Of a DNA stretch of 27,752 nucleotides, positions 21,962 to 27,752 are shown in pieces. The translations under genes and the position numbers were made by a program. This stretch comes from Candidatus Caldipriscus sp. T1.2 (GTDB lineage: Bacteria; Hydrothermota; Hydrothermia; LBFQ01), in contig LBFQ01000007.1 in the NCBI GenBank assembly GCA_000980735.1, positions 11,904 to 39,655 on the forward strand, in the 5' to 3' direction. Each line of letters begins with the position of its first letter. The first letter of the stretch is position 1. Below the pieces are notes generated by a model. The model ran no database searches, had not been told where the DNA came from, and saw nothing but the letters and a program-made list of their open reading frames with translations.

Positions 21962-22399
21962 AGGAAGAATGCCAAGATCCTCCGCCCTCTTTATCCACTC
22001 CCCCACATTTGAAGAAAGGATCTCCCTCTTTATCCTCTCCATAGAACCTTTCGCCCCCAATCTTTCCAAAGCCCTCCAAAATATCAGGGATATTGGATAT
22101 ATGTGTTCAAGGTAGAAGTACTCGCCAAAAAGGAATTCAAAGTCCGCCACAAGTTTATCCTTGATATCATCGTAGGATAGGAGCCTTTCAACTAATTTCC
22201 TTATATACGGTTCGTACCTGAGGTCCCTGGGGTTCTCAAGTGCGGAGGTCCTCATAACATCAAACGCCATAGCCCTATACTTTAAGATTTCCTCCTCCAA
22301 ATTCAAAAATCTCTCAAACTCCGCAAGGACTACCTCGTATCCCTCCTCATTATCCCTAAATTCCCTCAGAAGCTTCAGAAGTCTTTTATGCTTATCCAA
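21959..22399 (-). CDS. Uncharacterised alpha-helical protein
   Basis: About 146 residues from TTG 22399 (MDKHKRLLKLLREFRDNEEG). A longer frame from TTG 22432 would start inside a transcription terminator, so it is unlikely. The protein is charged, lacks membrane segments and signal peptide, and is predicted almost entirely helical (EEILKYRAMAFDVMRTSA, YIRKLVERLLSYDDIKDKL). I do not recognise a family. It ends 12 bases before the start I chose for the next gene, which suggests an operon with the membrane protein and GNAT genes, but no function can be given. Confidence 0.55.
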   Translation of the reverse strand: MDKHKRLLKLLREFRDNEEGYEVVLAEFERFLNLEEEILKYRAMAFDVMRTSALENPRDLRYEPYIRKLVERLLSYDDIKDKLVADFEFLFGEYFYLEHIYPISLIFWRALERLGAKGSMERIKREILSSNVGEWIKRAEDLGILP

Positions 22400-22400
22400 A

Positions 22401-22430
22401 TAAAATGGGGGGAGGGTTTTCCCCTCCCCC
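22401..22430 (-). terminator. Intrinsic terminator after the secreted-protein gene
   Basis: On the minus strand GGGGGAGGG (22430-22422) pairs with CCCTCCCCC (22416-22408), nine perfect pairs around a GAAAA loop, followed by CATTTTATTT. It lies about seven bases after the stop of the secreted-protein gene (22437). It is the only clear intrinsic terminator I see in the window. Confidence 0.8.
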
Positions 22431-22436
22431 AAGGTT

Positions 22437-22742
22437 TTACCTAACTATCTTGTAAGTTTTCTGACCGACCTTAACGAAGTATACCCCCTTGGGTAGATCC
22501 TTGAGGCTAATATTTGAGTTCTCAACTTCGGATGAGAATACCCTCTTGCCCAGAACATCGTAGATCTCCACCTTCGCCTTCCCATCAACCTTTATACCGT
22601 CCTTTGATATGGAAACTTTAACAGACCTTGAAGCCTCGGAAATTGAGGTGAAGTTATCCGTTTGGAATAGTATGGATGTATTTGGAAGTATTGCGGATAT
22701 GTTAGGTTGGGTACCCGTTATCCTGCTTCCGGTATAAGGCAA
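22437..22742 (-). CDS. Secreted repeat protein, C-terminal part with Por-type sorting-like domain
   Basis: A 101-residue frame that is the end of the 22750-23991 gene, not a separate gene: its first residues PYTGSRITGTQPNIS follow the frame IGIENQSGSIGL upstream, which is the counterpart of SIGFENSTGTMGNAYTG in the first repeat of the same protein. The last ~80 residues are a type IX-like C-terminal domain: VEIYDVLGKRVFSS, DLPKGVYFVKVGQ, KTYKIVR. Such domains usually direct secretion or surface attachment in bacteria with a type IX system. The TTG at 22742 is an artificial start; the shift lies at the six-G run 22785-22790 (plus strand). Confidence 0.7.
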   Translation of the reverse strand: MPYTGSRITGTQPNISAILPNTSILFQTDNFTSISEASRSVKVSISKDGIKVDGKAKVEIYDVLGKRVFSSEVENSNISLKDLPKGVYFVKVGQKTYKIVR

Positions 22743-22749
22743 TCCGATG

Positions 22750-23991
22750 CTACCGCTTTGATTCTCTATACCTATGGTGGCGTTGGGGGGTTGCGGAGCC
22801 GAAGTTCGTGGTATTGTATGAGAAAACTATCTTATTGTCTCCGGTTGTGGTTGAGGTTTGCTCGTAGATTATTATCTGGAATTTGGCGTTTCCTCCGCTC
22901 CCTGCGAACCTCCTCACGCTGTCAAAGAGTATCACCCACTTCCTGTTCGGCGCGCTCCCTATCACCTTGTGCCTTATGCTACCCATAACAACGTTATCGT
23001 CCCACCATATGGCAAGGATGGCATTAGGCAGGGATGTTGATGGTATTGTGCCGTTTGAAGAGTAAGATGAAGTTATACTTGGGTCAAAGGAGAGGAAACC
23101 GTTTGTTGAGATCCTCACCGTAGAACCCGCGGTATATGTTGTGCCGTAAAACTTTACGTCAAACGGTAGCGTTGTGGAAAATAGAACATCATCACCGGAA
23201 CCTAAAACCACAACATCGGGATCACCAGGAACTAACACGCTGTTGAAGACTACAACACCCGGGTTAAAGTTCGTGACACTCGGCGTGGTTCCTACGGACA
23301 AAGTCCCCGTATACGCGTTCCCCATGGTTCCAGTGGAGTTTTCAAATCCTATGGAACCCGTCATAGAAGTTGTGAAGGGCGTCTTGTATATGAAGACTAT
23401 TACGTTGTTCCCGTTGGGATCTGTTTCATCCAGAATTACAACCTGAAATTCCGCAACTGGAGAGCCAGCATTATAGAACTTTGCGCTATCCCAGGTTACC
23501 ACGAGGGCAGAAGTGGGATCGGGCCACGAGGGCCAATACGTCCGTATATCCGGGATGAAACCGACCCAAACCCTGCTTGAAAGGTCATCCCAGAATGGGG
23601 CTATGAGGTGGTTGGGAAGGGAGGGGTTTGGAAAGGATGTATTGGAAAAATATGCCGATGTATAGGATGCTAATGCGATCCAACCGTTGGTGGAGATCGT
23701 GAAGTTTGTACCCGCGCTGTATGTTGTGTTAAAGAACGTCACGTTGAAGGGGAGGGTTTGGGTGTTGTTATACGCTTCGTCTCCGCCTATAACCCTCGTT
23801 TGGGCGGAAGTGGGGATCCACATGAGGGCGGCCAAAGTTGCATCCGCGCTATCTATGATGGGCTGGTACTGCCATGTGGGGGGATAGCCTAGGTCATACC
23901 ACTCGTATGGGACCCCATCATCCTGATCGAACCACATATACCCATACCCATCAGGACCACCACTTGCTACGAGGAAAATGTACCCTACCAT
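22750..23991 (-). CDS. Secreted two-repeat protein, N-terminal part upstream of a frameshift
   Basis: A 413-residue frame; the complete protein would have about 517. It holds two similar beta-rich domains: TLPFNVTFFNTTYSAGTNFT (79-98) with FPNPSLPNHLIAPFWDD and TLPFDVKFYGTTYTAGSTVR (274-293) with IPSTSLPNAILAIWWDD, each ending in an IGF/IGI-EN motif. The N-terminus has GGPDGYGYMWFDQDD, a phrase usually found just after the signal peptide of this kind of secreted protein; here only MVGYIFLVAS precedes it, very short for a signal. Rich in Asn, Thr, Ser. Frame is lost in the C6 run (minus strand) near 22785-22790. Surface or secreted function likely; no enzymatic motif. ATG lies nine bases after TATAAT. 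Confidence 0.7.
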   Translation of the reverse strand: MVGYIFLVASGGPDGYGYMWFDQDDGVPYEWYDLGYPPTWQYQPIIDSADATLAALMWIPTSAQTRVIGGDEAYNNTQTLPFNVTFFNTTYSAGTNFTISTNGWIALASYTSAYFSNTSFPNPSLPNHLIAPFWDDLSSRVWVGFIPDIRTYWPSWPDPTSALVVTWDSAKFYNAGSPVAEFQVVILDETDPNGNNVIVFIYKTPFTTSMTGSIGFENSTGTMGNAYTGTLSVGTTPSVTNFNPGVVVFNSVLVPGDPDVVVLGSGDDVLFSTTLPFDVKFYGTTYTAGSTVRISTNGFLSFDPSITSSYSSNGTIPSTSLPNAILAIWWDDNVVMGSIRHKVIGSAPNRKWVILFDSVRRFAGSGGNAKFQIIIYEQTSTTTGDNKIVFSYNTTNFGSATPQRHHRYRESKR

Positions 23992-24000
23992 AGTACGAGT

Positions 24001-24006
24001 ATTATA
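24001..24006 (-). promoter_or_regulatory. -10 element (TATAAT) for the secreted repeat protein
   Basis: TATAAT on the minus strand nine bases before ATG 23991, back to back with the TPP-operon -10. Confidence 0.6.
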
Positions 24007-24022
24007 AGGCGGAAAACATCCT

Positions 24023-24028
24023 TATAAT
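24023..24028 (+). promoter_or_regulatory. -10 element (TATAAT) of the thiamine operon
   Basis: TATAAT eight bases before the first paired base of the TPP aptamer (24037), so transcription should start at the aptamer. Confidence 0.7.
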
Positions 24029-24036
24029 ATCCATAT

Positions 24037-24136
24037 CGGGCACCGGGGGTGCTGGGGGTTTCCCCGGCTGAGAGGACCCTTTGGGTCCAACCCTTGGAAC
24101 CTGATCCGGGTAATACCGGCGTAGGGAAGGTGCCCT
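24037..24136 (+). promoter_or_regulatory. TPP (THI-box) riboswitch aptamer
   Basis: P1 is GGGCACC (24037-24043) with GGTGCCC (24130-24136). The conserved blocks are all present: GGGGTGC near the start, GGCTGAGAGGACCC, ACCCTTGGAACCTGATCCGG and TAATACCGGCGTAGGGAA. It binds thiamine pyrophosphate and lowers expression of the genes behind it, here thi4 and thiC, both of which make thiamine precursors. Identification by eye is close to certain. Confidence 0.97.
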
Positions 24137-24144
24137 TCCTACGA

Positions 24145-24188
24145 GGTTCCAAGGTTCCCCCGAATTATATTAGAAAGAAAGGGGGGAG
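24145..24188 (+). promoter_or_regulatory. Expression platform of the TPP riboswitch with possible Shine-Dalgarno sequestor
   Basis: GGTTCCAAGG (24145-24154) is the perfect complement of CCTTGGAACC inside the aptamer (24092-24101), so it could replace part of the ligand-binding fold. The next bases TTCCCCC (24155-24161) can pair with GGGGGGA (24182-24188 region), the ribosome-binding site of thi4. There is no U-run after a hairpin, so translational control is the likelier output. Pairings are read directly; the switching order is inferred. Confidence 0.6.
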
Positions 24189-24190
24189 CT

Positions 24191-24985
24191 ATGAAAAACG
24201 GAATTTTCAAACCTGTAAGCGAAGGTGCAATAAGTAGGGCAATATTGGAGGGGTTCTACAGGGATCTCTCCGAAGCTATAAACGCCGATGTGTTCGTGAT
24301 AGGCGCGGGTCCTGCAGGGCTTGTAGCATCCTATGAACTCGCAAAGGCGAACCTGAAGGTCTTCGTCATAGAGCAGAACAACTATCTCGGTGGAGGTTTC
24401 TGGATAGGTGGATACTTTATGAACACGATTACCTTCAGGTATCCCGCGAACGAGATATTTGACGAGCTAAATATAAGGTATACCGAAGTGGAGGATGGTC
24501 TTTATGCCACTTACGGATCATTGGCTGCTTCCAAGCTCATATACTCCGCGGTGGAGGCGGGTGTTAAGTTCCTACAACTTACCTACCTTGACGATCTGAT
24601 AATCAAGGATGGGAGGGTAAGTGGTGTTGTGGTAAATTGGAGTCCGGTTAGGGCGCTTCCCAGATCCATAACTTGCGTGGATCCTATAGCGTTAGAGGGG
24701 AAGTTTGTTATAGACGCTTCGGGGCATGATGCGGTTGCGGTTAGGAAGTTGGCAAACAGGGGTTTGGTTGAGGTTAAGGGACTTGGAGCTATGAACGTTA
24801 ACGCGTCCGAGGATGCGGTTGTGGAATACACGAAGGAGGTTTATCCGGGGTTGGTGGTTGCGGGTATGGCGGTTGCGGAGACTTTCGGGCTTAACAGGAT
24901 GGGTCCCACCTTCGGGGGAATGCTCCTTTCGGGTAAGAAGGCGGCAAAGATAGTCTTGGAATCTTTAGCTGTTAAGTTAGAGTAA
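24191..24985 (+). CDS. thi4: Thi4-type thiazole synthase
   Basis: Makes the thiazole half of thiamine (ADP-thiazole carboxylate) from NAD, glycine and sulfur. A 264-residue FAD/NAD-fold protein: VIGAGPAGLVASYELAKANL (36-55) for dinucleotide binding, EQNNYLGGGFWIGG (61-74), VVVNWSPV, FVIDASGHDA (172-181) and a closing FGLNRMGPTFGGMLLSG. At the position of yeast Cys205 (sulfur donor) and His176 of the Methanocaldococcus enzyme, it has Cys162 in SITCVDP, so it may be of the Cys type. A strong GGGGGGAG lies before the ATG, part of the riboswitch platform. First gene of the TPP-controlled operon, 13 bases before thiC. Confidence 0.93.
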   Translation: MKNGIFKPVSEGAISRAILEGFYRDLSEAINADVFVIGAGPAGLVASYELAKANLKVFVIEQNNYLGGGFWIGGYFMNTITFRYPANEIFDELNIRYTEVEDGLYATYGSLAASKLIYSAVEAGVKFLQLTYLDDLIIKDGRVSGVVVNWSPVRALPRSITCVDPIALEGKFVIDASGHDAVAVRKLANRGLVEVKGLGAMNVNASEDAVVEYTKEVYPGLVVAGMAVAETFGLNRMGPTFGGMLLSGKKAAKIVLESLAVKLE

Positions 24986-24998
24986 AGGAAGGATAAAT

Positions 24999-26342
24999 AT
25001 GACACAACTTGAATCTGCAAAGAGGGGTATAGTTACCCCAGAAATGGAATATGTTGCGAAGGTTGAGGGATTGGATCCGAGGGTGGTTATGGAGGGGGTT
25101 GCGAGAGGGGAAATCGTAATACCAGCCAACAAGATCCACCTATCAAAGAACCTAAAAAAACTTACCGGGATCGGGAAAGGTTTAAGAACAAAGGTGAACG
25201 CAAATTTAGGGACTTCGTTTGATTACGTAAATGTAGAGGAGGAAAAGCAGAAGCTCCTCGTTGCGGTTGAGGCGGGGGCGGATACGGTTATGGATCTCTC
25301 AACGGGTGGGGACCTTAGGGCGATCAGGAAGGCCTTGATGGAGATATGCGAAGTTCCTATGGGTAGCGTTCCGGTATACGAGGCGGAATTTGAAGCCGCG
25401 AAAACAAAAGGTTCAATCTTTGACCTTGAGCCGGATGACTTCATAAAGGCGATAGAGACGCATGCAAAGGATGGTGTTGATTTTATGACGATACACGCGG
25501 GTATAACCCTTGAGGGGTTAAGGTTTATGAAGAATCAGGGAAGGACAACATGGATAGTGTCAAGGGGAGGGGGGCTTTTGGCGGCTTGGATGATGTACCA
25601 TAACAGGGAGAACCCACTCCTTGAAAGGTTTGACGACATTTTAGACATATGTAGGACCTACGATGTTACAATAAGCTTGGGGGATTCCTTAAGGCCCGGG
25701 AGCATCGCCGACAGTTTTGATAGGCCGCAAATACACGAGCTTTTGGTTTTGGGAGAGCTCGTTGATAGGTGTAGGTCCGCGGGTGTGCAGGTTATGGTGG
25801 AGGGTCCGGGACATGTACCTCTGAACGAGATTCAAGCCCAGGTGATAGCCCAAAAGAAGATAACAAAAGGGGCACCTTTCTATATTTTGGGTATGCTCCC
25901 CACGGATGTTGCCGCGGGTTGGGATCACATAGCGGGGGCTATAGGCGGTGCGGTTGCAGGATGGGCAGGGGCGGATATGCTTTGTTATATAACCCCAGCG
26001 GAACACCTCGGACTTCCAACAGTTGAACACGTAAGGGAAGGGGTTATAGCCTTCAAGATAGCCGCGCACGTTGCGGATATTGCGAAGGGGATTAAGGGGG
26101 CTTGGGAGTGGGATCTGGCGATGTCAAGGGCAAGGTACGCCCTTGATTGGGAAACCCAGCTTAAGCTTGCCCTTGATCCCAAAAAAGCGAGGGAAATTTA
26201 CGAACAAAGGGCATCCAAGACGGTTGCCTGTTCTATGTGTGGGCCCTTCTGTCCTATGAACCTCGTGGAAAAGTTCGTGCAGGATGCAAAGAAAGCAAGG
26301 CAGGAAGTGAGGGAGATATTAGAAAAACTCACCCTGCCTTAA
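24999..26342 (+). CDS. thiC: Phosphomethylpyrimidine synthase (radical SAM), short form
   Basis: Converts aminoimidazole ribotide to hydroxymethylpyrimidine phosphate, the other half of thiamine, by radical SAM chemistry. A 447-residue protein lacking the extra N-terminal domain of E. coli ThiC (631 residues). Diagnostic stretches: ADTVMDLSTGGDL, TIHAGITLEGLRF, SRGGGLLAAWM, TISLGDSLRPGSIADS, QVMVEGPGHVPLN, LGMLPTDVAAGWDHI. The C-terminal cluster motif is CSMCGPFC (Cys411, Cys414, Cys418), that is CX2CX3C and one residue shorter than E. coli's CX2CX4C; short-form enzymes appear to share this spacing. It needs a [4Fe-4S] cluster. AAGGAAGG precedes the ATG. Downstream lies the TtuA-like gene, four bases away. 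Confidence 0.96.
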   Translation: MTQLESAKRGIVTPEMEYVAKVEGLDPRVVMEGVARGEIVIPANKIHLSKNLKKLTGIGKGLRTKVNANLGTSFDYVNVEEEKQKLLVAVEAGADTVMDLSTGGDLRAIRKALMEICEVPMGSVPVYEAEFEAAKTKGSIFDLEPDDFIKAIETHAKDGVDFMTIHAGITLEGLRFMKNQGRTTWIVSRGGGLLAAWMMYHNRENPLLERFDDILDICRTYDVTISLGDSLRPGSIADSFDRPQIHELLVLGELVDRCRSAGVQVMVEGPGHVPLNEIQAQVIAQKKITKGAPFYILGMLPTDVAAGWDHIAGAIGGAVAGWAGADMLCYITPAEHLGLPTVEHVREGVIAFKIAAHVADIAKGIKGAWEWDLAMSRARYALDWETQLKLALDPKKAREIYEQRASKTVACSMCGPFCPMNLVEKFVQDAKKARQEVREILEKLTLP

Positions 26343-26345
26343 AAT

Positions 26346-26801
26346 ATGTCCCTTATGTTGATAAACTACGGGAAGTGTGGAATAGGTGCTATAAGGTTGA
26401 ACCTTGAGGTAATAGGCAAATGCACGAGGTGTGGAAAGGATGCGATAATTAATCTTCCTTACGCGAAACAGAAGCTTTGCAAGGATTGTTTTAAAGATTT
26501 CTTTGTAAAAAGGGTGAGGAGGGTGGTTGAGGAGTATAGGATGTTCAGGGAGGGCGAAAGGGTTGCGGTGGCGGTTTCCGGTGGCAAGGATAGCGTAGCT
26601 TTACTCCACGCATTAAAGATGGCTTTCCCAAAGCAGGAAATCTACGCCTTTTACATAAACCTTGGGATAAAGTATTATTCGGATCATCTTGAGAAGAAGG
26701 TTGAAAAGCTAGCGGAGATGGTGGGGGTCCCTTTGGAAATTTACAACCTTAAGGAAAAAGAGGGATACACAATTGACGACTTTTTTGATAACAAAATATA
26801 A
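26346..26801 (+). CDS. TtuA/TtcA-family tRNA 2-thiolation protein, N-terminal part upstream of a frameshift
   Basis: The first 151-residue frame carries the N-terminal zinc module CTRC (26-29) and CKDC (45-48) and the PP-loop SGGKDS (78-83) that binds ATP to adenylate tRNA. Family members thiolate uridine 54 (TtuA) or cytidine 32 (TtcA); the zinc module and the CPH cysteine downstream point to the TtuA type. It stops soon after KEGYTIDDFF because of a frame change in the TTTTTT run (26780-26786). Removing one T joins it to the downstream frame as TIDDFLITKYKNEMCSVC. It follows thiC by three bases in the TPP-controlled operon. The first ~20 residues are longer than usual for the family. Confidence 0.85.
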   Translation: MSLMLINYGKCGIGAIRLNLEVIGKCTRCGKDAIINLPYAKQKLCKDCFKDFFVKRVRRVVEEYRMFREGERVAVAVSGGKDSVALLHALKMAFPKQEIYAFYINLGIKYYSDHLEKKVEKLAEMVGVPLEIYNLKEKEGYTIDDFFDNKI

Positions 26802-27636
26802 AAATGAGATGTGCTCGGTTTGTGGGACGATAAAGAGGAACATTTTTACCCTTATGGCAAAGAATGTTGGGGCGGATGCAATAGCAACGGGACACAACCT
26901 TGACGACACCGTTTCCACAATGATGTCCCTGTTTTTTGCTGGGGACTTTGAAGAGATAGCAAGGTTAAAGCCCGTTTTAAAGCCCCTCCTACCCGGACAA
27001 CCTAGGAAGATAAAACCCCTTATTACAACGCCCGAGATAGAGGACCTGTATTATGTTGCCTTAAATGAGCTCCCCGTTCAGGAATGCGGATGCCCGCACG
27101 GCGAATTTACACCAATAAAAGGTATGAAAAAGTGGCTTGACGAGATGGAGAAGGAACAACCAGATATAAAGTTCAGGCTACTTTCAATCTTCAGAAGAAA
27201 ACTAATACCTCTTGTGGAAAAGAATATGGCAAAGGAGGTTCAGGAAATAAAAGCCTGTACGGTCTGCGGTATGCCATCATCCTCGGATATATGCGCAAAA
27301 TGTAGGAGGGTTATGGAGCTAAAGGAGGTTATGGGAAGGATCTCATACGAAGAGCTTGAGGTTGATATGGAAGATATCCAAAATCTTGGGGAAAACGTTA
27401 TCCTTTTGGATGTAAGGGATAGGGCGGAATACGAATCTTACACCTTAAAAGGGGCCATAAACATACCCGCGGAGGAGATAGAAAAACGCTGGAGGGAACT
27501 GGCAAAATACAAGAAAACCCACAAGGTCGTTGTTTTTTGCAATTCTGGAAGAACGAGCTATTCCGTTGCGGTTAAACTGAGAAATTTGGGGTTTAAAGCT
27601 TACAACCTTAAGGGTGGAATAATGGCAAGCATTTGA
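26773..27636 (+). CDS. TtuA-like C-terminal part fused to a rhodanese domain
   Basis: A 287-residue frame, the second part of the same gene; the full protein would have about 429 residues. The TtuA half continues with CSVCGTIKR (two [4Fe-4S] ligands), ATGHNLDDTV, ECGCPHGEF (third ligand) and a C-terminal zinc module CTVC ... CAKC. The last ~100 residues are a rhodanese domain: VILLDVRDRAEYESYTLKGA, NIPAEEI, and the active-site loop VVFCNSGRTS with the persulfide-forming Cys. TtuA normally receives sulfur as a thiocarboxylate on TtuB; a fused rhodanese could supply persulfide sulfur directly. Fusion is evident from the sequence; the sulfur path is inference. TTG 26773 is not a real start. Confidence 0.85.
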   Translation: MTTFLITKYKNEMCSVCGTIKRNIFTLMAKNVGADAIATGHNLDDTVSTMMSLFFAGDFEEIARLKPVLKPLLPGQPRKIKPLITTPEIEDLYYVALNELPVQECGCPHGEFTPIKGMKKWLDEMEKEQPDIKFRLLSIFRRKLIPLVEKNMAKEVQEIKACTVCGMPSSSDICAKCRRVMELKEVMGRISYEELEVDMEDIQNLGENVILLDVRDRAEYESYTLKGAINIPAEEIEKRWRELAKYKKTHKVVVFCNSGRTSYSVAVKLRNLGFKAYNLKGGIMASI

Positions 27637-27658
27637 CTTTAGTGGAATTGGACGGCGT

Positions 27659-27664
27659 TATAAT
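27659..27664 (+). promoter_or_regulatory. -10 element (TATAAT) for the gene at the right edge
   Basis: TATAAT ending nine bases before ATG 27674, the same arrangement as elsewhere in the window. A TTGACT lies 20 bases further upstream, too far for a standard -35. Confidence 0.6.
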
Positions 27665-27673
27665 ATCTGGCGT

Positions 27674-27752
27674 ATGAAAGGTTACCTTTTACGCACTTCC
27701 ACGCTATGGGGTAGGGGGCTAATATTAGCCCTCTTAAGTGTGTCTCTCGTCG
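27674..27752 (+). CDS. Start of a probable exported protein, cut by the window end
   Basis: Twenty-six codons are visible: MKGYLLRTSTLWGRG followed by LILALLSVSLV. Positive charges followed by a hydrophobic stretch look like a signal peptide or a membrane anchor. The ATG lies nine bases after TATAAT, and the gene is separated from the TtuA-rhodanese gene by 37 bases. Nothing more can be said about its product. Confidence 0.45.
   Translation, partial: MKGYLLRTSTLWGRGLILALLSVSLV

Noticed and set aside
22400..22432. TTG 22432 start for the helical protein
   Set aside because: The first 11 codons would be the arms of the intrinsic terminator.
26222..26255. ThiC cluster motif CX2CX3C as a disabling deletion
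   Set aside because: The one-residue difference from E. coli lies in an otherwise intact short-form ThiC and seems to be the normal spacing of that subgroup.
27633..27638. TTGACT as a -35 box for the last gene
   Set aside because: The spacer to TATAAT is 20 bases, and no other promoter in the window has a matching -35.
1..27752. tRNA or rRNA genes, CRISPR arrays, insertion sequences, phage or defence genes
   Set aside because: No cloverleaf-like sequence, regular spaced repeats, transposase or nuclease-defence motif was seen; the repeats present are within coding regions.

Overview
The window looks like one end of a cloned environmental insert. Bases 1-36 match the pUC-type polylinker (SphI, PstI, SalI, XbaI, BamHI, half a SmaI site) and genomic DNA follows. 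The host is probably a thermophilic diderm bacterium: arginine is mostly AGG/AGA and isoleucine mostly ATA, the amino-acid transporter closely resembles Aquifex LeuT, and there is a TonB-type receptor, another probable outer-membrane barrel and an MlaE permease. Two secreted proteins end in Por/type IX-like C-terminal domains. A lineage near candidate phyla such as WOR-3/Hydrothermota is possible, but this is inference only.

Layout. 37-1615: truncated PlsC-like acyltransferase plus family-2 glycosyltransferase. 1627-4405: a cobalamin riboswitch followed by a secreted beta-propeller-like protein and a small TonB-dependent receptor, resembling a BtuG/BtuB vitamin B12 uptake pair. 4402-6840 (minus): two paralogous membrane proteins of unknown function sharing a perfect 110-bp tract; the second carries a Cys/Gly/Ser-rich insert and a frameshift. 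6929-9814: rpmH (L34, 45 aa) directly followed by an EF-G2-like factor, a diheme cytochrome c lipoprotein and a small membrane protein. 9806-13067 (minus): accC, mlaE-like permease, and a PafA-like phosphatase without signal peptide. 13117-14159: small barrel protein and riboflavin synthase. 14173-15735 (minus): PolX-type protein with intact PHP residues but a degraded polymerase active site. 15770-17272: LeuT-like transporter. 17244-18349 (minus): tgt with a frameshift. 18385-19086: dapB. 19070-19660 (minus): CPBP protease. 19697-22432: polysaccharide deacetylase, a CelD/BcsL-like GNAT protein and two uncharacterised proteins. 22437-23991 (minus): secreted two-repeat protein, frameshifted. 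24037-27636: TPP riboswitch, thi4, thiC and a TtuA-rhodanese fusion (frameshifted). A new gene starts at 27674 and runs off the window.

Three features run through the window. First, 14 probable start codons (ATG, GTG or TTG) lie only 6-9 bases downstream of a TATAAT, TAAAAT or TAGAAT hexamer, implying mostly leaderless mRNAs. The two riboswitches likewise start about 7-9 bases after such a hexamer. Second, the genome is extremely compact: five of six convergent gene pairs overlap at their 3' ends and the sixth is 13 bp apart, while several divergent pairs are separated by only 34-49 bp containing both -10 elements. Third, four genes are interrupted by single-base frameshifts, which may be sequencing errors, real mutations or slippage sites.
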